Shown in pieces: positions 29,398 to 37,729 of a stretch of DNA of 64,000 nucleotides. The notes below the pieces were generated by a model. That model had not been told where the DNA came from, did no database searches, and saw nothing but the letters and a program-made list of their open reading frames with translations. The position numbers and the translations under genes were made by a program. This DNA is from Solirubrobacterales bacterium. Lineage in GTDB: Bacteria > Actinomycetota > Thermoleophilia > Solirubrobacterales > 70-9. The stretch is from positions 44,204-108,203 of the forward strand of contig DATMZR010000013.1 in assembly GCA_035573435.1 (NCBI GenBank), read 5' to 3'. Within the stretch, counting starts at the first letter, position 1. Every line of letters begins with the position of its first letter.

Positions 29398-30523
29398 TCG
29401 CCAGGTCCAGGAAGCGGTCGAACAGGTAGCGCGCGTCGTGCGGCCCGGGCGCCGCCTCCGGGTGATACTGGACAGTGGCCCCCGGGACTTCTCGGAGCAC
29501 GAGCCCCTCGACCGTGCGGTCGTAGAGATTCAGGTGCGAGAGCTCGCCGGCGCCGAAGTCGGTCTCCCAGCGGATCGGCTCGTCGGCTTCGATCCGCAGC
29601 TCACCGTTCGGCCCCTGGACCGCGAAGCCATGGTTCTGCGAGGTGATCTCGATGCGCCCTGTGGCCAGGTCCTTGACCGGGTGGTTGGCACCCCGGTGGC
29701 CGAAGGGCAGCTTGAACGTCTCCAGGCCCACCGCCCGGCAGAGCAGCTGGTGGCCGAGGCAGATTCCGAACACGGGCCGCTTGCCAACCAGCTCTCGGAT
29801 CGTCTCGACGATGTAGTCGAGCGCCGCCGGGTCCCCCGGGCCGTTGGCGAGCAAGACCAGGTCCGGGTCCCTCGCCAAGACCTCGTCCGCGCTGACCGAG
29901 CACGGGAGCAAGGTCAACCGGCAACTTCGCTCGCGAAGTTGCCGAATTATTGACAGCTTGATCCCCGTGTCGATGCCCACCACGTGCGGGCCACTGGCCT
30001 CGGACGGGGACTGGGCGCCCAGTTCGACCGGCTCGGCGGAGGTCACCTCGCGAGCGAGGTCGGCGCCGCTCATGGACGGCTCCGCGTCCACTCGTTCTCG
30101 CGCCTCCGGCTCGGGAAGCTCGCCGGGGAAGATCCCGCCGCGCATCGCTCCACGGTCGCGGATGTGGCGCACGAGAGCGCGCGTGTCCACACCGCTGATG
30201 GCGGGCACGCCGCAGTCGCGCAGCCAGTCGAGCCATCCGCCCTCCGCGTCCGGGGAGTCCTCGGAGTTCTTGCCCTCGCGCATGATCACTCCGCGCGCCT
30301 GGGCACGATCCGACTCCATCGCCGCCTGCGCGACCCCATAGTTGCCGATCAGCGGATACGTGAAGGTGATGATCTGCCCCGCGTACGAGGGATCCGTCAC
30401 GGACTCCTGGTAGCCGGTCATCCCGGTGTTGAAGACCACCTCCCCGGTGACCGATCCGGCGCCCTCTTCCAGCTCGCCGTCGAAGCGCGCGCCGTCCTCC
30501 AGCAACACGTAGCCGGGCGTCAC
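29390..30523 (-). CDS. carA: Carbamoyl-phosphate synthase, small (glutaminase) subunit
   Basis: 377 residues. The N-terminal CarA domain has [14 protein letters not shown], and the class I amidotransferase domain has the nucleophile Cys in [10 protein letters not shown] and the His/Glu pair near the end ([12 protein letters not shown]). It supplies ammonia from glutamine to CarB. It starts at GTG 30523, overlapping the stop of the isochorismatase gene by 4 bases. Confidence 0.97.
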
Positions 30524-31080
30524 GGGTTGGGCGCGAAGTCGAGTACCACCTTCTGCACCTGCTTGAACTCGTCGGTCCCGGCGCGCCCCACGAGCTCGAA
30601 CAGCGCCGTCTCGACACTGGTGATCACCGCCCCCGCGCGCTCGGCCTTGGCCAGGCCGATCTCGCGGTTCTCGTCGAAGCGCGAGCCCACCGCGTCACGC
30701 GCCACATGCACCTCGACCCCCTCGTCGAGCAGGTCGAGCGCCGTCTGGTTCACGCAGACGTGCGCCTCGATCCCGCAGACGACCGCCTGGTCTCGGCCCG
30801 CAAGGTCGAAGCCGTCGGCCTCCGGAGCTGAGAAGCAGACCTTCTCGATCGGCGCCACGCCCTCGGGCAACTGCTCGGCGACCTCGGGCACCGTCTTTCC
30901 GAGGCCCTTCGGATACTGCTCGGTGACGACGATCGGGACCCCAACCGCCTTGGCCCCCTTGACCAGGGCGGCTGTGGCTCGGGCCACCTGGTTGAAGGTC
31001 GGCACCGCCTTGCGAAATCCCTCCTGAACGTCGATCACGACCAGTGCGGCGCGCTGTGGGTCGAGCTTCTGCGCGCTCAT
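30520..31080 (-). CDS. Isochorismatase-family hydrolase inside the pyrimidine operon
   Basis: 186 residues from the ATG at 31080. The cysteine-hydrolase triad can be placed: Asp in ALVVIDVQEGF (near 18), Lys in FSAPEADGF-preceding IEKVCF region, and Cys in GIEAHVCVNQTALDL (near 112). The family includes nicotinamidase, biuret and ureidoacrylate hydrolases and YcaC-like proteins. It overlaps pyrC and carA by 4 bases each, so it is an integral part of the operon. That context hints at a pyrimidine-related amide or carbamate, but the substrate cannot be read from sequence. Confidence 0.85.
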   Translation of the reverse strand: MSAQKLDPQRAALVVIDVQEGFRKAVPTFNQVARATAALVKGAKAVGVPIVVTEQYPKGLGKTVPEVAEQLPEGVAPIEKVCFSAPEADGFDLAGRDQAVVCGIEAHVCVNQTALDLLDEGVEVHVARDAVGSRFDENREIGLAKAERAGAVITSVETALFELVGRAGTDEFKQVQKVVLDFAPNP

Positions 31081-32480
31081 GCCACTCCCATCGCAAAGCT
31101 GCGCTGCCGGTAAGCGACCCGGCCCGCGACCACGGTCATCAGGACCCTGCCGCGTAGGCGCCGACCCGCAAAGCACGAATTCTGGGAGCGGCTCTCCCAG
31201 CCCTCGAGGCCCGGCTCCCACTCCGAGGCGGGGTCGAACAGCACCAAGTTCGCCTCGCTCCCCGGAACCAGACTGGGAAGCTCGAGACCAAAGGGAGCAG
31301 CGCCGGCACTCATCCGCTCGACGAGCACTGCCAGCTCCAGCACCCCCGGGACGACCAGGTCGGCGTGCAGCACAGAGAACGCAGTCTCGAGCCCCGTGAC
31401 GCCCATGGCGGCCTCCTCGAATGGAACCTCCTTCTCGTCCAGCGAGTGGGGCGCGTGGTCCGTGGCCACGCAATCGATCACCCCGGAGCGCAGGCCGTCG
31501 ATCAGCACCTGGCGGTCATCCTCCGAGCGGAGCGGAGGGTTCATCTTGAAGCGGGCATCGAGGCTCCTGACCGCCTCGTCGGTGAGCGTCAGGTGATGCG
31601 GTGTGACCTCGCAGCTGATCCTTACGCCTGCCTCCTTCGCCGCCGCCACGGCATTCACGGACTCGCGCGCGGACAGGTGCTGGACGTGGACGCGGGCGTC
31701 CTCGTAGGCGGCCAGCGCGGCGTCGCGCGCGATCATCGTGGACTCGGCAACCGAGGGGATGCCGGCGAGGCCCAACGCTGCGGAAACGAGCCCCTCGTGC
31801 ATCGCCCCGCCAAGGTGCGGCTGGTGCGCCCCGGCGGGCCGGGAGAGGTCGTGGTCCTCCTCGTGAAGCGCGATCTGCGCTCCAACCAGCCGCTGGTATT
31901 GCAGCGCCCGGCGCAGCACGCGCGCGTTTGAGATCGGCAGGCCGTCGTCCGAGAACCCGACGGCCCCTGCGTCGCGGAGCTCGGCCATCTCGGTCAGCTC
32001 CTCGCCCCCCATGCCACGGGTGACGCAGGCCAGGAATCCGGCGGGAACGGAGCCCTCCTCAGCCGCCTGCTCGCGAAGCGACCGAATGTCCGCGGCCGTC
32101 TCGACGTGTGGCTGGGTGTTCGCCATCCCCAGGATCCCGCAGTAGCCGCCTGCCGCGGCGGCGCGCGTGCCGGTCTCGATGTCCTCCTCATCCTCATCCC
32201 CGGGGGTGCGGAGGTGAACGTGAGGATCGAAGAAGGCCGGAAAGACGGCCATGCCTTCTGCTTCGATCAGCTCGGCCTCTCCTCCGGTCGACCGCCGCGG
32301 GTCCGCGCTGCCGGGGTCCGCCAGCTCGGCGATCTCGCCCCCCCGCACGACAACGTCATACGTCCCCTCGATTCCCGCCCGCGCGTCCAGCACCGAGGCC
32401 CGCCGCACCACCAGGTCCCCTCCGGGCCCAGCCTCGGCGCCGCGCCAGTCCAGCGAGGCGATCGATCGCGATTCGCTCAA
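31077..32480 (-). CDS. pyrC: Dihydroorotase
   Basis: 467 residues, slightly longer than typical class I (about 430). DPHVHLRTPG (metal-binding HxH), the later histidines in HLSARESVN and CEVTPHHLTLTDE, and ATDHAPHSLDEK (catalytic Asp) are all intact, so it should be active rather than a structural pseudo-dihydroorotase. It cyclises carbamoyl aspartate. It overlaps pyrB and the isochorismatase gene by 4 bases each. Confidence 0.95.
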   Translation of the reverse strand: MSESRSIASLDWRGAEAGPGGDLVVRRASVLDARAGIEGTYDVVVRGGEIAELADPGSADPRRSTGGEAELIEAEGMAVFPAFFDPHVHLRTPGDEDEEDIETGTRAAAAGGYCGILGMANTQPHVETAADIRSLREQAAEEGSVPAGFLACVTRGMGGEELTEMAELRDAGAVGFSDDGLPISNARVLRRALQYQRLVGAQIALHEEDHDLSRPAGAHQPHLGGAMHEGLVSAALGLAGIPSVAESTMIARDAALAAYEDARVHVQHLSARESVNAVAAAKEAGVRISCEVTPHHLTLTDEAVRSLDARFKMNPPLRSEDDRQVLIDGLRSGVIDCVATDHAPHSLDEKEVPFEEAAMGVTGLETAFSVLHADLVVPGVLELAVLVERMSAGAAPFGLELPSLVPGSEANLVLFDPASEWEPGLEGWESRSQNSCFAGRRLRGRVLMTVVAGRVAYRQRSFAMGVA

Positions 32481-33454
32481 GCCGGCTCCTTGACGGGCAT
32501 CGGCCCGGGCAACTCGGCGGGGTCGCCGGCGCGCGCGCCGCCGGGGCGCGGCCGACCGCCTGCCAATAGCTCGTAGAGGATCGCCATCCGAACCACCAGT
32601 CCACTTTCGACCTGCTCGGCGATCAGCGAGTTCGGAGCGTCGACCACCTCCGGCGAGAGCTCGACTCCCCGGTTCACGGGCCCCGGGTGCATGAGCAGCT
32701 GCCGCGGGCCAAGCCGGCGGGAGTCGATCTGATAACGGGCGGCGTACTCGCGAATCGAGGGCACGAAGGACTCGTGCATCCGCTCCTGCTGCATTCGCAG
32801 CGCGTAGACGACGTGGGCCTCGCCAAGCTCGTCGAGCTCGTACGCGACCCGGCAGCCAAACGCCTCGGCGAACCCGCGTGGGATCAGCGTCGGCGGCCCG
32901 CAGACCGTCACCTCGGCGCCCATGGCGCAGAAGGCGAGCACGTTGGAGCGGGCGACGCGGCTGTGCAGAACGTCACCGATGATCCAGATCCGTTTGCCCT
33001 CCAGCGAGCCGAGGCGCTGCCGCAGCGTGTAGACGTCCAGCAGCGCCTGGGTGGGGTGCTCGTGCTTGCCGTCCCCGGCATTGATCACCGCCGCCTCGCT
33101 CCAACGGGCGACCAGCTCGGCGGCGCCCGCGTGGGGCGAGCGAATCACGATCGCCTCGGGGCCATAGGCGCCGAAGGCGGCGATCGTGTCCTTCAGGGAC
33201 TCGCCCTTGTCGACCGAGGAGCCGGCCGCCTTAACCGAGACCACGTCGGCCGAGAGCCGCTTGGCCGCCAGCTCGAACGACGAGCTGGTTCGGGTGCTCG
33301 ACTCATAGAACAGGGTGATGATCGTCCGCCCGCGCAGCGTCGGCACCTTCTTGATGTCACGCCGCCCGACTTCGGCGAATCCCTCCGCTCGGTCGGTGAT
33401 GCGCTCGATGTCCGAGCGCTCCAGGTCGCCGATCGCCAGCAGATTCCTCATCAT
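32477..33454 (-). CDS. pyrB: Aspartate carbamoyltransferase, catalytic subunit
   Basis: 325 residues from the ATG at 33454 (MMRNLLAIGDLERSDI). The carbamoyl-phosphate loop FYESSTRTSSSFELAAKRL (S-T-R-T) and the later HPTQALLDVYTL and HPGPVNRGVE motifs are present. It forms carbamoyl aspartate. An upstream in-frame extension is encoded by the repeated hairpin element and is not part of the family sequence. There is no pyrI regulatory subunit. Confidence 0.96.
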   Translation of the reverse strand: MMRNLLAIGDLERSDIERITDRAEGFAEVGRRDIKKVPTLRGRTIITLFYESSTRTSSSFELAAKRLSADVVSVKAAGSSVDKGESLKDTIAAFGAYGPEAIVIRSPHAGAAELVARWSEAAVINAGDGKHEHPTQALLDVYTLRQRLGSLEGKRIWIIGDVLHSRVARSNVLAFCAMGAEVTVCGPPTLIPRGFAEAFGCRVAYELDELGEAHVVYALRMQQERMHESFVPSIREYAARYQIDSRRLGPRQLLMHPGPVNRGVELSPEVVDAPNSLIAEQVESGLVVRMAILYELLAGGRPRPGGARAGDPAELPGPMPVKEPA

Positions 33455-33457
33455 CAC

Positions 33458-33517
33458 CGCCACCTGCCTGTCGCCTCGCACTCGCGGGCTTCGCCCGCTC
33501 TGCTCCGCGCCATCATC
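33458..33517 (-). repeat. Intergenic hairpin/RBS element, copy 2 (pyrR-pyrB gap)
   Basis: 33461-33517 matches 63361-63417 in 54 of 57 bases. It contains a 6-bp stem GCGGGC-GAA-GCCCGC (minus strand) and ends in GGCAGGTGGCGG just before the pyrB ATG, so it appears to supply the ribosome-binding region. The pyrR stop codon (33513-33515) lies within its far edge. Confidence 0.8.
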
Positions 33518-34073
33518 TCTGGACCTCAGCCATATCGGCGATCGTCACCTCGTCGACCTCGTCCAGCTCCTCGACCCGGACGTAGACCCGCTCCTCCGGG
33601 GAGGTGGGCAGGTTCTTGCCCACGTAGTCGGGGCGGATCGGCAGCTCGCGGTGGCCGCGGTCAACGAGGACCGCGAGCTGCACCTTCTCGGGACGGCCGT
33701 AGTCGAACAGGGCGTCGATCGCCGCCCGCACCGTACGGCCGGTGAACAGGACGTCGTCGACGAGTACCACGGTGCGCCCATCCAGGTCGAAGTCGAGGTG
33801 TGAGTCATGAACGACAGGCCCGCCACCAGGCCGGCGGTTGTTGACGTCGTCGCGGTAAAAGGAGATGTCCAGGTCGCCGAGCGGCACCTCGGACCCGGTC
33901 AGCTCGCCCACCAGCGCGTGCAGCCTCTGGCCAAGGAGCGCACCGCGGGTGTGGATGCCGACCAGGGCCAGGCGCTCGGAGCCCGGGTTCTTTTCGACGA
34001 CCTCGTGGGCAATCCGCACCAGGGTGCGGCTCAGATCGTCGCGGTCAAGGACGACCCTGTCGCTAGCGCTCAC
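33513..34073 (-). CDS. pyrR: Pyrimidine operon regulator / uracil phosphoribosyltransferase
   Basis: 186 residues from GTG with AGGAAGG upstream. The phosphoribosyltransferase PRPP loop is VVLVDDVLFTGRTVRAAIDAL, with LVGIHTRGALLGQRL near the start. PyrR proteins bind pyr mRNA leaders in response to UMP/UTP and may have minor UPRTase activity. It is the first gene of the pyr operon, so autoregulation through the leader is likely. Confidence 0.95.
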   Translation of the reverse strand: MSASDRVVLDRDDLSRTLVRIAHEVVEKNPGSERLALVGIHTRGALLGQRLHALVGELTGSEVPLGDLDISFYRDDVNNRRPGGGPVVHDSHLDFDLDGRTVVLVDDVLFTGRTVRAAIDALFDYGRPEKVQLAVLVDRGHRELPIRPDYVGKNLPTSPEERVYVRVEELDEVDEVTIADMAEVQR

Positions 34074-34182
34074 ACTCGCCCCTTCCTGGCCTCTCTGGAC
34101 CCGGTTAAAGGAACCGACGGTCGGAATCTAGCAGCCGTCCCGCCGGAATCTTGGACGGGTGATGCGTTAGAACACCCCGGGC
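34074..34182 (-). promoter_or_regulatory. pyrR leader and divergent intergenic region
   Basis: On the minus strand TAGATT could be a -10 near 34127-34132, giving a leader of about 50 bases. It contains the palindrome CCGAC-C-GTCGG and then GGTT-CCTTT-AACC. These are candidate PyrR RNA targets or operators, but no canonical terminator is present. The same region must hold the promoter of the divergent hydrolase at 34183, for which I see no clear boxes. Confidence 0.35.
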
Positions 34183-35061
34183 ATGCCTCCGCCGGACGCC
34201 ACACGCGAGGCCGTCGAGGTCCACCAGGCCGCCGGGCGGCGATTTCAGGCGGGGGGCCTTCAGAGCTTCGTTCGCGAGCAGGGCCGAGGAGCGCCGGTCG
34301 TGCTCCTGCACGGTGTTCCCACGAGCTCCTTCCTCTATCGCAAGGTGATCCCGGTGCTGGCCCAGCAGGACCTGCAAGGAGTGGCCTTCGACTTCCCCGG
34401 GCTGGGGCTGGCCGACCGTCCGGTCGAGTTCGACTATTCGTGGTCCGGCCTCGCCCGCTGGACCGGCGACGCAATCGACGCGCTCGGAATCGATCGCTGC
34501 CATCTCGTCGTCCACGACATCGGTGGCCCAATCGGCTTCGAGTGGGCGATCCGAAACCCCGAGCGCGTCCACTCCCTGACCGCCCTCGACACGATGCTCG
34601 AGCTGGACGGCTTCCGGCGCCCTTGGTCGATGCGGCCGTTTGCGATCCCGGGGGTCGGTTGGGTCGCGCTTCGAACCCTCTCCCGCTTTGGCTTCTCCGA
34701 GGCCTTCTACGCGCAGGGGATCGCCAACCGGCGCGCCGTCCCGCGGCATGAGGTCTACGCTCATTACGAGCTGCTCAAGCGCGGCGACGGAGGGCGCGCC
34801 TTCCTGCGGATCATGCGCGGATTCGAGCTCACCCAGGCAAAGCAGCGCTTCCTCTGGGAGGGCCTGGCCGAGCGGGGCTATCCGGCACGGATCGCGTGGG
34901 GCGAACGCGACCGGGCTCTCGGGCTTGATCAATTGCAGGTGGTGCAACGGGTGCTGGGGGTCGACGAGCCGGTCCTCCTGCCCGCGAAGCACTACGTCCA
35001 AGAGGACCAGGCGGTGGCGGTGGCGCAGGTGATCGCGGACCTGGCCGCGCCCTTGGGCTAG
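34183..35061 (+). CDS. Alpha/beta hydrolase, haloalkane dehalogenase/epoxide hydrolase-like
   Basis: 292 residues. VVLLHGVPTSSFLYR gives the oxyanion HG motif near 41. The nucleophile elbow is HLVVHDIGGPIGFEWA (Asp near 114), so the nucleophile is aspartate, as in dehalogenases and epoxide hydrolases, and the His is in AKHYVQED near the end. Haloalkane dehalogenases normally have Trp after the Asp (HDWGG) as a halide ligand; here it is Ile, so dehalogenase activity is doubtful. Its 3' end overlaps the convergent RNase Z gene by 4 bases. Confidence 0.8.
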   Translation: MPPPDATREAVEVHQAAGRRFQAGGLQSFVREQGRGAPVVLLHGVPTSSFLYRKVIPVLAQQDLQGVAFDFPGLGLADRPVEFDYSWSGLARWTGDAIDALGIDRCHLVVHDIGGPIGFEWAIRNPERVHSLTALDTMLELDGFRRPWSMRPFAIPGVGWVALRTLSRFGFSEAFYAQGIANRRAVPRHEVYAHYELLKRGDGGRAFLRIMRGFELTQAKQRFLWEGLAERGYPARIAWGERDRALGLDQLQVVQRVLGVDEPVLLPAKHYVQEDQAVAVAQVIADLAAPLG

Positions 35062-36020
35062 GGCTGACCGGGGGCCGCCGCCCGCGTCCCGTTTTCCACC
35101 AGTCGTGGCTCGCCCCGCTCCTCGAACGGGATCTCGACCACGTCGAAATCCCGGGGCGCCTCGGTCGCCGGGAATGCCTCGCGCGCCTCGGCCAGCACGT
35201 CCCGGACGTCGTAGCGAGTCGAGACGTGAACCAGCGTCAGGAGCTTGACGTCCGCCGCCCGCGCCAGCTCCCCCGCCTGCCGGGCCGTCGAATGACTCGT
35301 CTCGACCGCTCGTTCCAGCTCGGCGTCGGCGAAGCTCCCATCGTGCACGAGCAGCTCGGCCTCGTGGGCGGCCAGGCGGGTCATCTCGCAGGGCGCCGTG
35401 TCCCCAGTGATCACCACCTTCCGGCCCCGGCGCGCCTCCCCCATGACCTGCTCGGGGTGAACCTGGCCGTCTGCCCCCAGGACCGCCTCGCCGGCCTGAA
35501 GCCTGCCGAAGTCGGGGCCGGGCTCCACTCCCAAGCCCGCCGCGCGCTCGGGGTCGAAGCGCCCCGGACGCTGGTCCTCGACCACCGCGTAGCCGTGGGC
35601 GGGGACCTGATGATCAACCGCGAAGCAGCGCACCTCGTAGCCGTCGTGGGGAAGCGCGTCGCCCTCCCCAAGCTCCACCAGTTCGACGTCGTAGGAGATC
35701 CGGCCGAGGATTCGGCGGAGAGCATCGAACAGAGCCTTCAGCCCGGGGGGTCCGACGATCCGCAGCAAGCGCTCGCGGCCCTGGAGGTCATAGGTCTTCA
35801 GGAGCCCGGGCAGACCGAGGTAGTGGTCGGCGTGATAGTGGGTGAGGTAGACCTCGTCCACCTGCACGAGCCCGGTCGATCGCTGCATCTGGCGCTGAGA
35901 CCCCTCGCCGCAGTCGAACAGCAGCCGCTCGCCGCCTACTCGCGCCAGCAGGCAGGCGGTGGCACGGCGCGCGGTGGGCACAGAGCCGCCCGTCCCGAGG
36001 AAGACGACCGAGAGGTCCAT
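35058..36020 (-). CDS. rnz: Ribonuclease Z
   Basis: 320 residues from the ATG at 36020 (MDLSVVFLGTGGSVPT). The zinc motif THYHADHYLGLPGLL near 65, GDTAPCEM and the HxT-like HSTARQAGELA motif fit tRNase Z, which cuts the 3' trailer from tRNA precursors lacking encoded CCA. The tRNA-Arg gene just beyond also lacks CCA, so it would be a substrate. GATACC lies eight bases before the ATG, a possible leaderless promoter. Confidence 0.92.
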   Translation of the reverse strand: MDLSVVFLGTGGSVPTARRATACLLARVGGERLLFDCGEGSQRQMQRSTGLVQVDEVYLTHYHADHYLGLPGLLKTYDLQGRERLLRIVGPPGLKALFDALRRILGRISYDVELVELGEGDALPHDGYEVRCFAVDHQVPAHGYAVVEDQRPGRFDPERAAGLGVEPGPDFGRLQAGEAVLGADGQVHPEQVMGEARRGRKVVITGDTAPCEMTRLAAHEAELLVHDGSFADAELERAVETSHSTARQAGELARAADVKLLTLVHVSTRYDVRDVLAEAREAFPATEAPRDFDVVEIPFEERGEPRLVENGTRAAAPGQP

Positions 36021-36315
36021 GCCCCTACGGTATCCGCGCTCACCGGGCCAGCGGGCGGTGGGCTGCGCGGCGGGGCGGAAGGCGATCAGCGCCGGACGCT
36101 CGCCCCCCGCCCCCCCATCCGGATCAGCCCGTCTCTGCGAGCGAGCCGCGAAAGACGAAGCATCCCGAAATCCGGGCCGCGCTCTGCGCAGCGCGGGCAG
36201 GGGGGTAGTCGCCGCCGAAGCGGAACTGCCTCGCGCCATGCAGGCTTCCCCGGCGCTCCTTCCAACGCCCGCAGCAAGGGGGAATCCCGCATCGGGCTGC
36301 AGCCCTGGCCAGGGC
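36021..36315. other. Non-coding stretch between rnz and tRNA-Arg
   Basis: About 295 bases with no convincing gene. It holds the rnz promoter at the left end and an inverted repeat CCGCGCT-CTGCGC-AGCGCGG near 36177-36196. I see nothing else definable. Confidence 0.5.
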
Positions 36316-36321
36316 TAGACT
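36316..36321 (+). promoter_or_regulatory. -10 box of tRNA-Arg
   Basis: TAGACT lies ten bases before the first tRNA base, which gives a very short 5' leader. No good -35 is seen. Confidence 0.45.
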
Positions 36322-36331
36322 GGGGCTCTCG

Positions 36332-36404
36332 GCGCCCGTAGCTCAGTGGATAGAGCGCCGGCCTCCGGAGCCGGAAGTCACAGGTTCGAATCCTGTCGGG
36401 CGCG
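36332..36404 (+). tRNA. tRNA-Arg (anticodon CCG)
   Basis: 73 bases fold into a cloverleaf. Acceptor stem is GCGCCCG/CGGGCGC with discriminator G, D stem GCTC/GAGC, anticodon stem CCGGC/GCCGG with loop CTCCGGA (anticodon CCG, codon CGG), and T stem ACAGG/CCTGT with loop TTCGAAT. CCA is not encoded. The last 23 bases plus three following bases are duplicated at 38238-38263. Confidence 0.96.
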
Positions 36405-36407
36405 TTC
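36382..36407 (+). repeat. att-like direct repeat, left copy (3' end of tRNA-Arg)
   Basis: 26 bases covering the T-arm, the acceptor 3' strand and GTTC beyond the tRNA end. They are identical to 38238-38263. tRNA 3' ends are the classic attB target of tyrosine-recombinase islands. Confidence 0.75.
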
Positions 36408-36493
36408 GGCGTTTCCCCTTAGCCATGCCGGATTCGCTGTGCGATGGCGATTCGGCACCCGTCGAAGAGGTGTCGTACTGCGTGCTGTCGCGA

Positions 36494-36499
36494 GATACT
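36494..36499 (+). promoter_or_regulatory. -10 box GATACT of NTF2-like gene at 36509
   Basis: GATACT, nine bases (GCGCGGGCG), then ATG. The same box and gap precede the NTF2-like genes at 46477 and 48484. Confidence 0.5.
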
Positions 36500-36508
36500 G
36501 CGCGGGCG

Positions 36509-36913
36509 ATGTCGCAAGAGAACGTGGAGGTCGCCGAGCCGGTGAGGAGGCTCCTTGCCGCATTCAACAAGCGCGACTGGGGCGCGTTCTCCGTAGCGCT
36601 TGACCCTGAGGTGGAGTACGCGCCCGTCGAGGAGCACGCCACCTTTCGAGGCCCCGAGGCACTCGTCCGGTATGCGGAGCAGTGGTTTGAGGCCTGGGAC
36701 ACGTTCTCGGTGGAGGCGGAGGAGGTCGAGAGCACGCCGGCAGAGAACCGTGCGTTTAGCGCCATACGCATGCGGGGCACGGGCAAGGGGAGCGGGGTCG
36801 AGCTCGACCAGCGAGGCTTCTGGGTTTACGAGTTGCGCGGCAGCAGGATCTACCGCATCATCGAGTACAGCGACCGAGCCGAAGCCCTCAAAGCCGCTGG
36901 GCTTTCGGAGTAG
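36509..36913 (+). CDS. NTF2/SnoaL-like protein, family copy A
   Basis: 134 residues from MSQENVEVAEPVRRLLAAFNK; the frame extends upstream but the conserved head marks the start. The cone-shaped alpha+beta NTF2 fold is suggested by the N-terminal helix ending in FNKRDW, the strand LDPEVEYAP, the charged VEEHATFRGPEALVRY and the strands that follow. Such proteins bind or isomerise small molecules, but many have no known function. It ends ALKAAGLSE, the family tail. Nine-base leaderless spacing from GATACT is seen. It lies inside the tRNA-bounded island. Confidence 0.82.
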   Translation: MSQENVEVAEPVRRLLAAFNKRDWGAFSVALDPEVEYAPVEEHATFRGPEALVRYAEQWFEAWDTFSVEAEEVESTPAENRAFSAIRMRGTGKGSGVELDQRGFWVYELRGSRIYRIIEYSDRAEALKAAGLSE

Positions 36914-36991
36914 CTGCAAAACGTGAGCAGCTCCTCCTAGACGCTGGCGAGGAGCCGATGTAAGCTCGCTCCGACGATCTCGGGAGGAGCC

Positions 36992-37684
36992 ATGCGCCGT
37001 ATCCGCCAGCACCTGACCTTCGCCAACGTCGTGTCCGTGGCCGCGCTCTTCGTCGCCCTCGGGGGCACGGCAGCTGCGGCGGTGATCATCACCGACAACA
37101 GCCAGGTGGCTCAGAACACGATCTCCGGTCACAAGCCCCCGTCGGGCAAGCACGCCAACGTCATCGCCGGATCGATCAACGGGCAGGACGTGTTTGAGAA
37201 CTCGCTGGGCGGTCGGGTGATCGCCGAGCCGACCCTGACCGGGAACGCGAGGAGGTTGATCTTCAATTCGCTCGCTCACGAGCCCGCAAAGATCGCCACC
37301 GTGGGGCCGTACACGATCAAGGGAACATGCACGAACGACACTCCGTCCCACTGGGTTCTCACGCTCTACGCGAACGGGCCCGCCGGGACCGCCAACTACA
37401 CGCTGATAGACACGGTGGATGACAACGGGCTTGCCGGGGGAGGGGTTCTTTCGTACACGGCGTCCATTCCCGCCAACCAGGACGCCGAGATCGTGGGTGT
37501 CTCCGCAGACACCTCGTATCAAAGCCCGCCGGACGGCAACTTCCAGCGATATGCCGGGACGGTGATGCTCAGATCCGGGTCCGGGTTGGTGCAGCTCGAC
37601 CTCAACGCCGTGGTCGACGCCACTTCTCCCGCCACCTTTCCGCACCCCTGCTCCCTCTACGGGACCGGCACGAACGCGACGTAG
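36992..37684 (+). CDS. Secreted protein of unknown function (Thermoleophilia-type signal)
   Basis: 230 residues after GGAGGAG. The N-terminus (MRRIRQHLTFANVVSVAALF then VALGGTAAAA) is a signal peptide style seen repeatedly in Solirubrobacterales exported proteins. The mature part, about 205 residues, is rich in Thr, Gly, Asn and beta-branched residues, with two cysteines near TIKGTCTND and FPHPCSLYG that could form a disulfide; it looks like a beta-sandwich. I do not recognise the domain. A tail relic of an NTF2-like gene follows 9 bases after its stop, suggesting it replaced such a gene. Confidence 0.72.
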   Translation: MRRIRQHLTFANVVSVAALFVALGGTAAAAVIITDNSQVAQNTISGHKPPSGKHANVIAGSINGQDVFENSLGGRVIAEPTLTGNARRLIFNSLAHEPAKIATVGPYTIKGTCTNDTPSHWVLTLYANGPAGTANYTLIDTVDDNGLAGGGVLSYTASIPANQDAEIVGVSADTSYQSPPDGNFQRYAGTVMLRSGSGLVQLDLNAVVDATSPATFPHPCSLYGTGTNAT

Positions 37685-37693
37685 GAAGGAACT

Positions 37694-37726
37694 GCGGCCC
37701 TTGAAGCCGCCGGGCTTTCGGGGTAG
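37694..37726 (+). pseudogene. Relic of an NTF2-like gene (last 11 codons)
   Basis: The 33 bases encode AALEAAGLSG and a stop, the conserved C-terminus of the NTF2-like family here, with no gene body in front. Three bases after its TAG comes the ATG of the next family member. This shows that a tandem pair once stood here. Confidence 0.6.
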
Positions 37727-37729
37727 GCG

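Noticed and set aside
33455..33481. Longer pyrB start encoded by the upstream element
   Set aside because: The added residues come from the repeated hairpin/RBS element, which yields a similar nonsense extension before ruvB.
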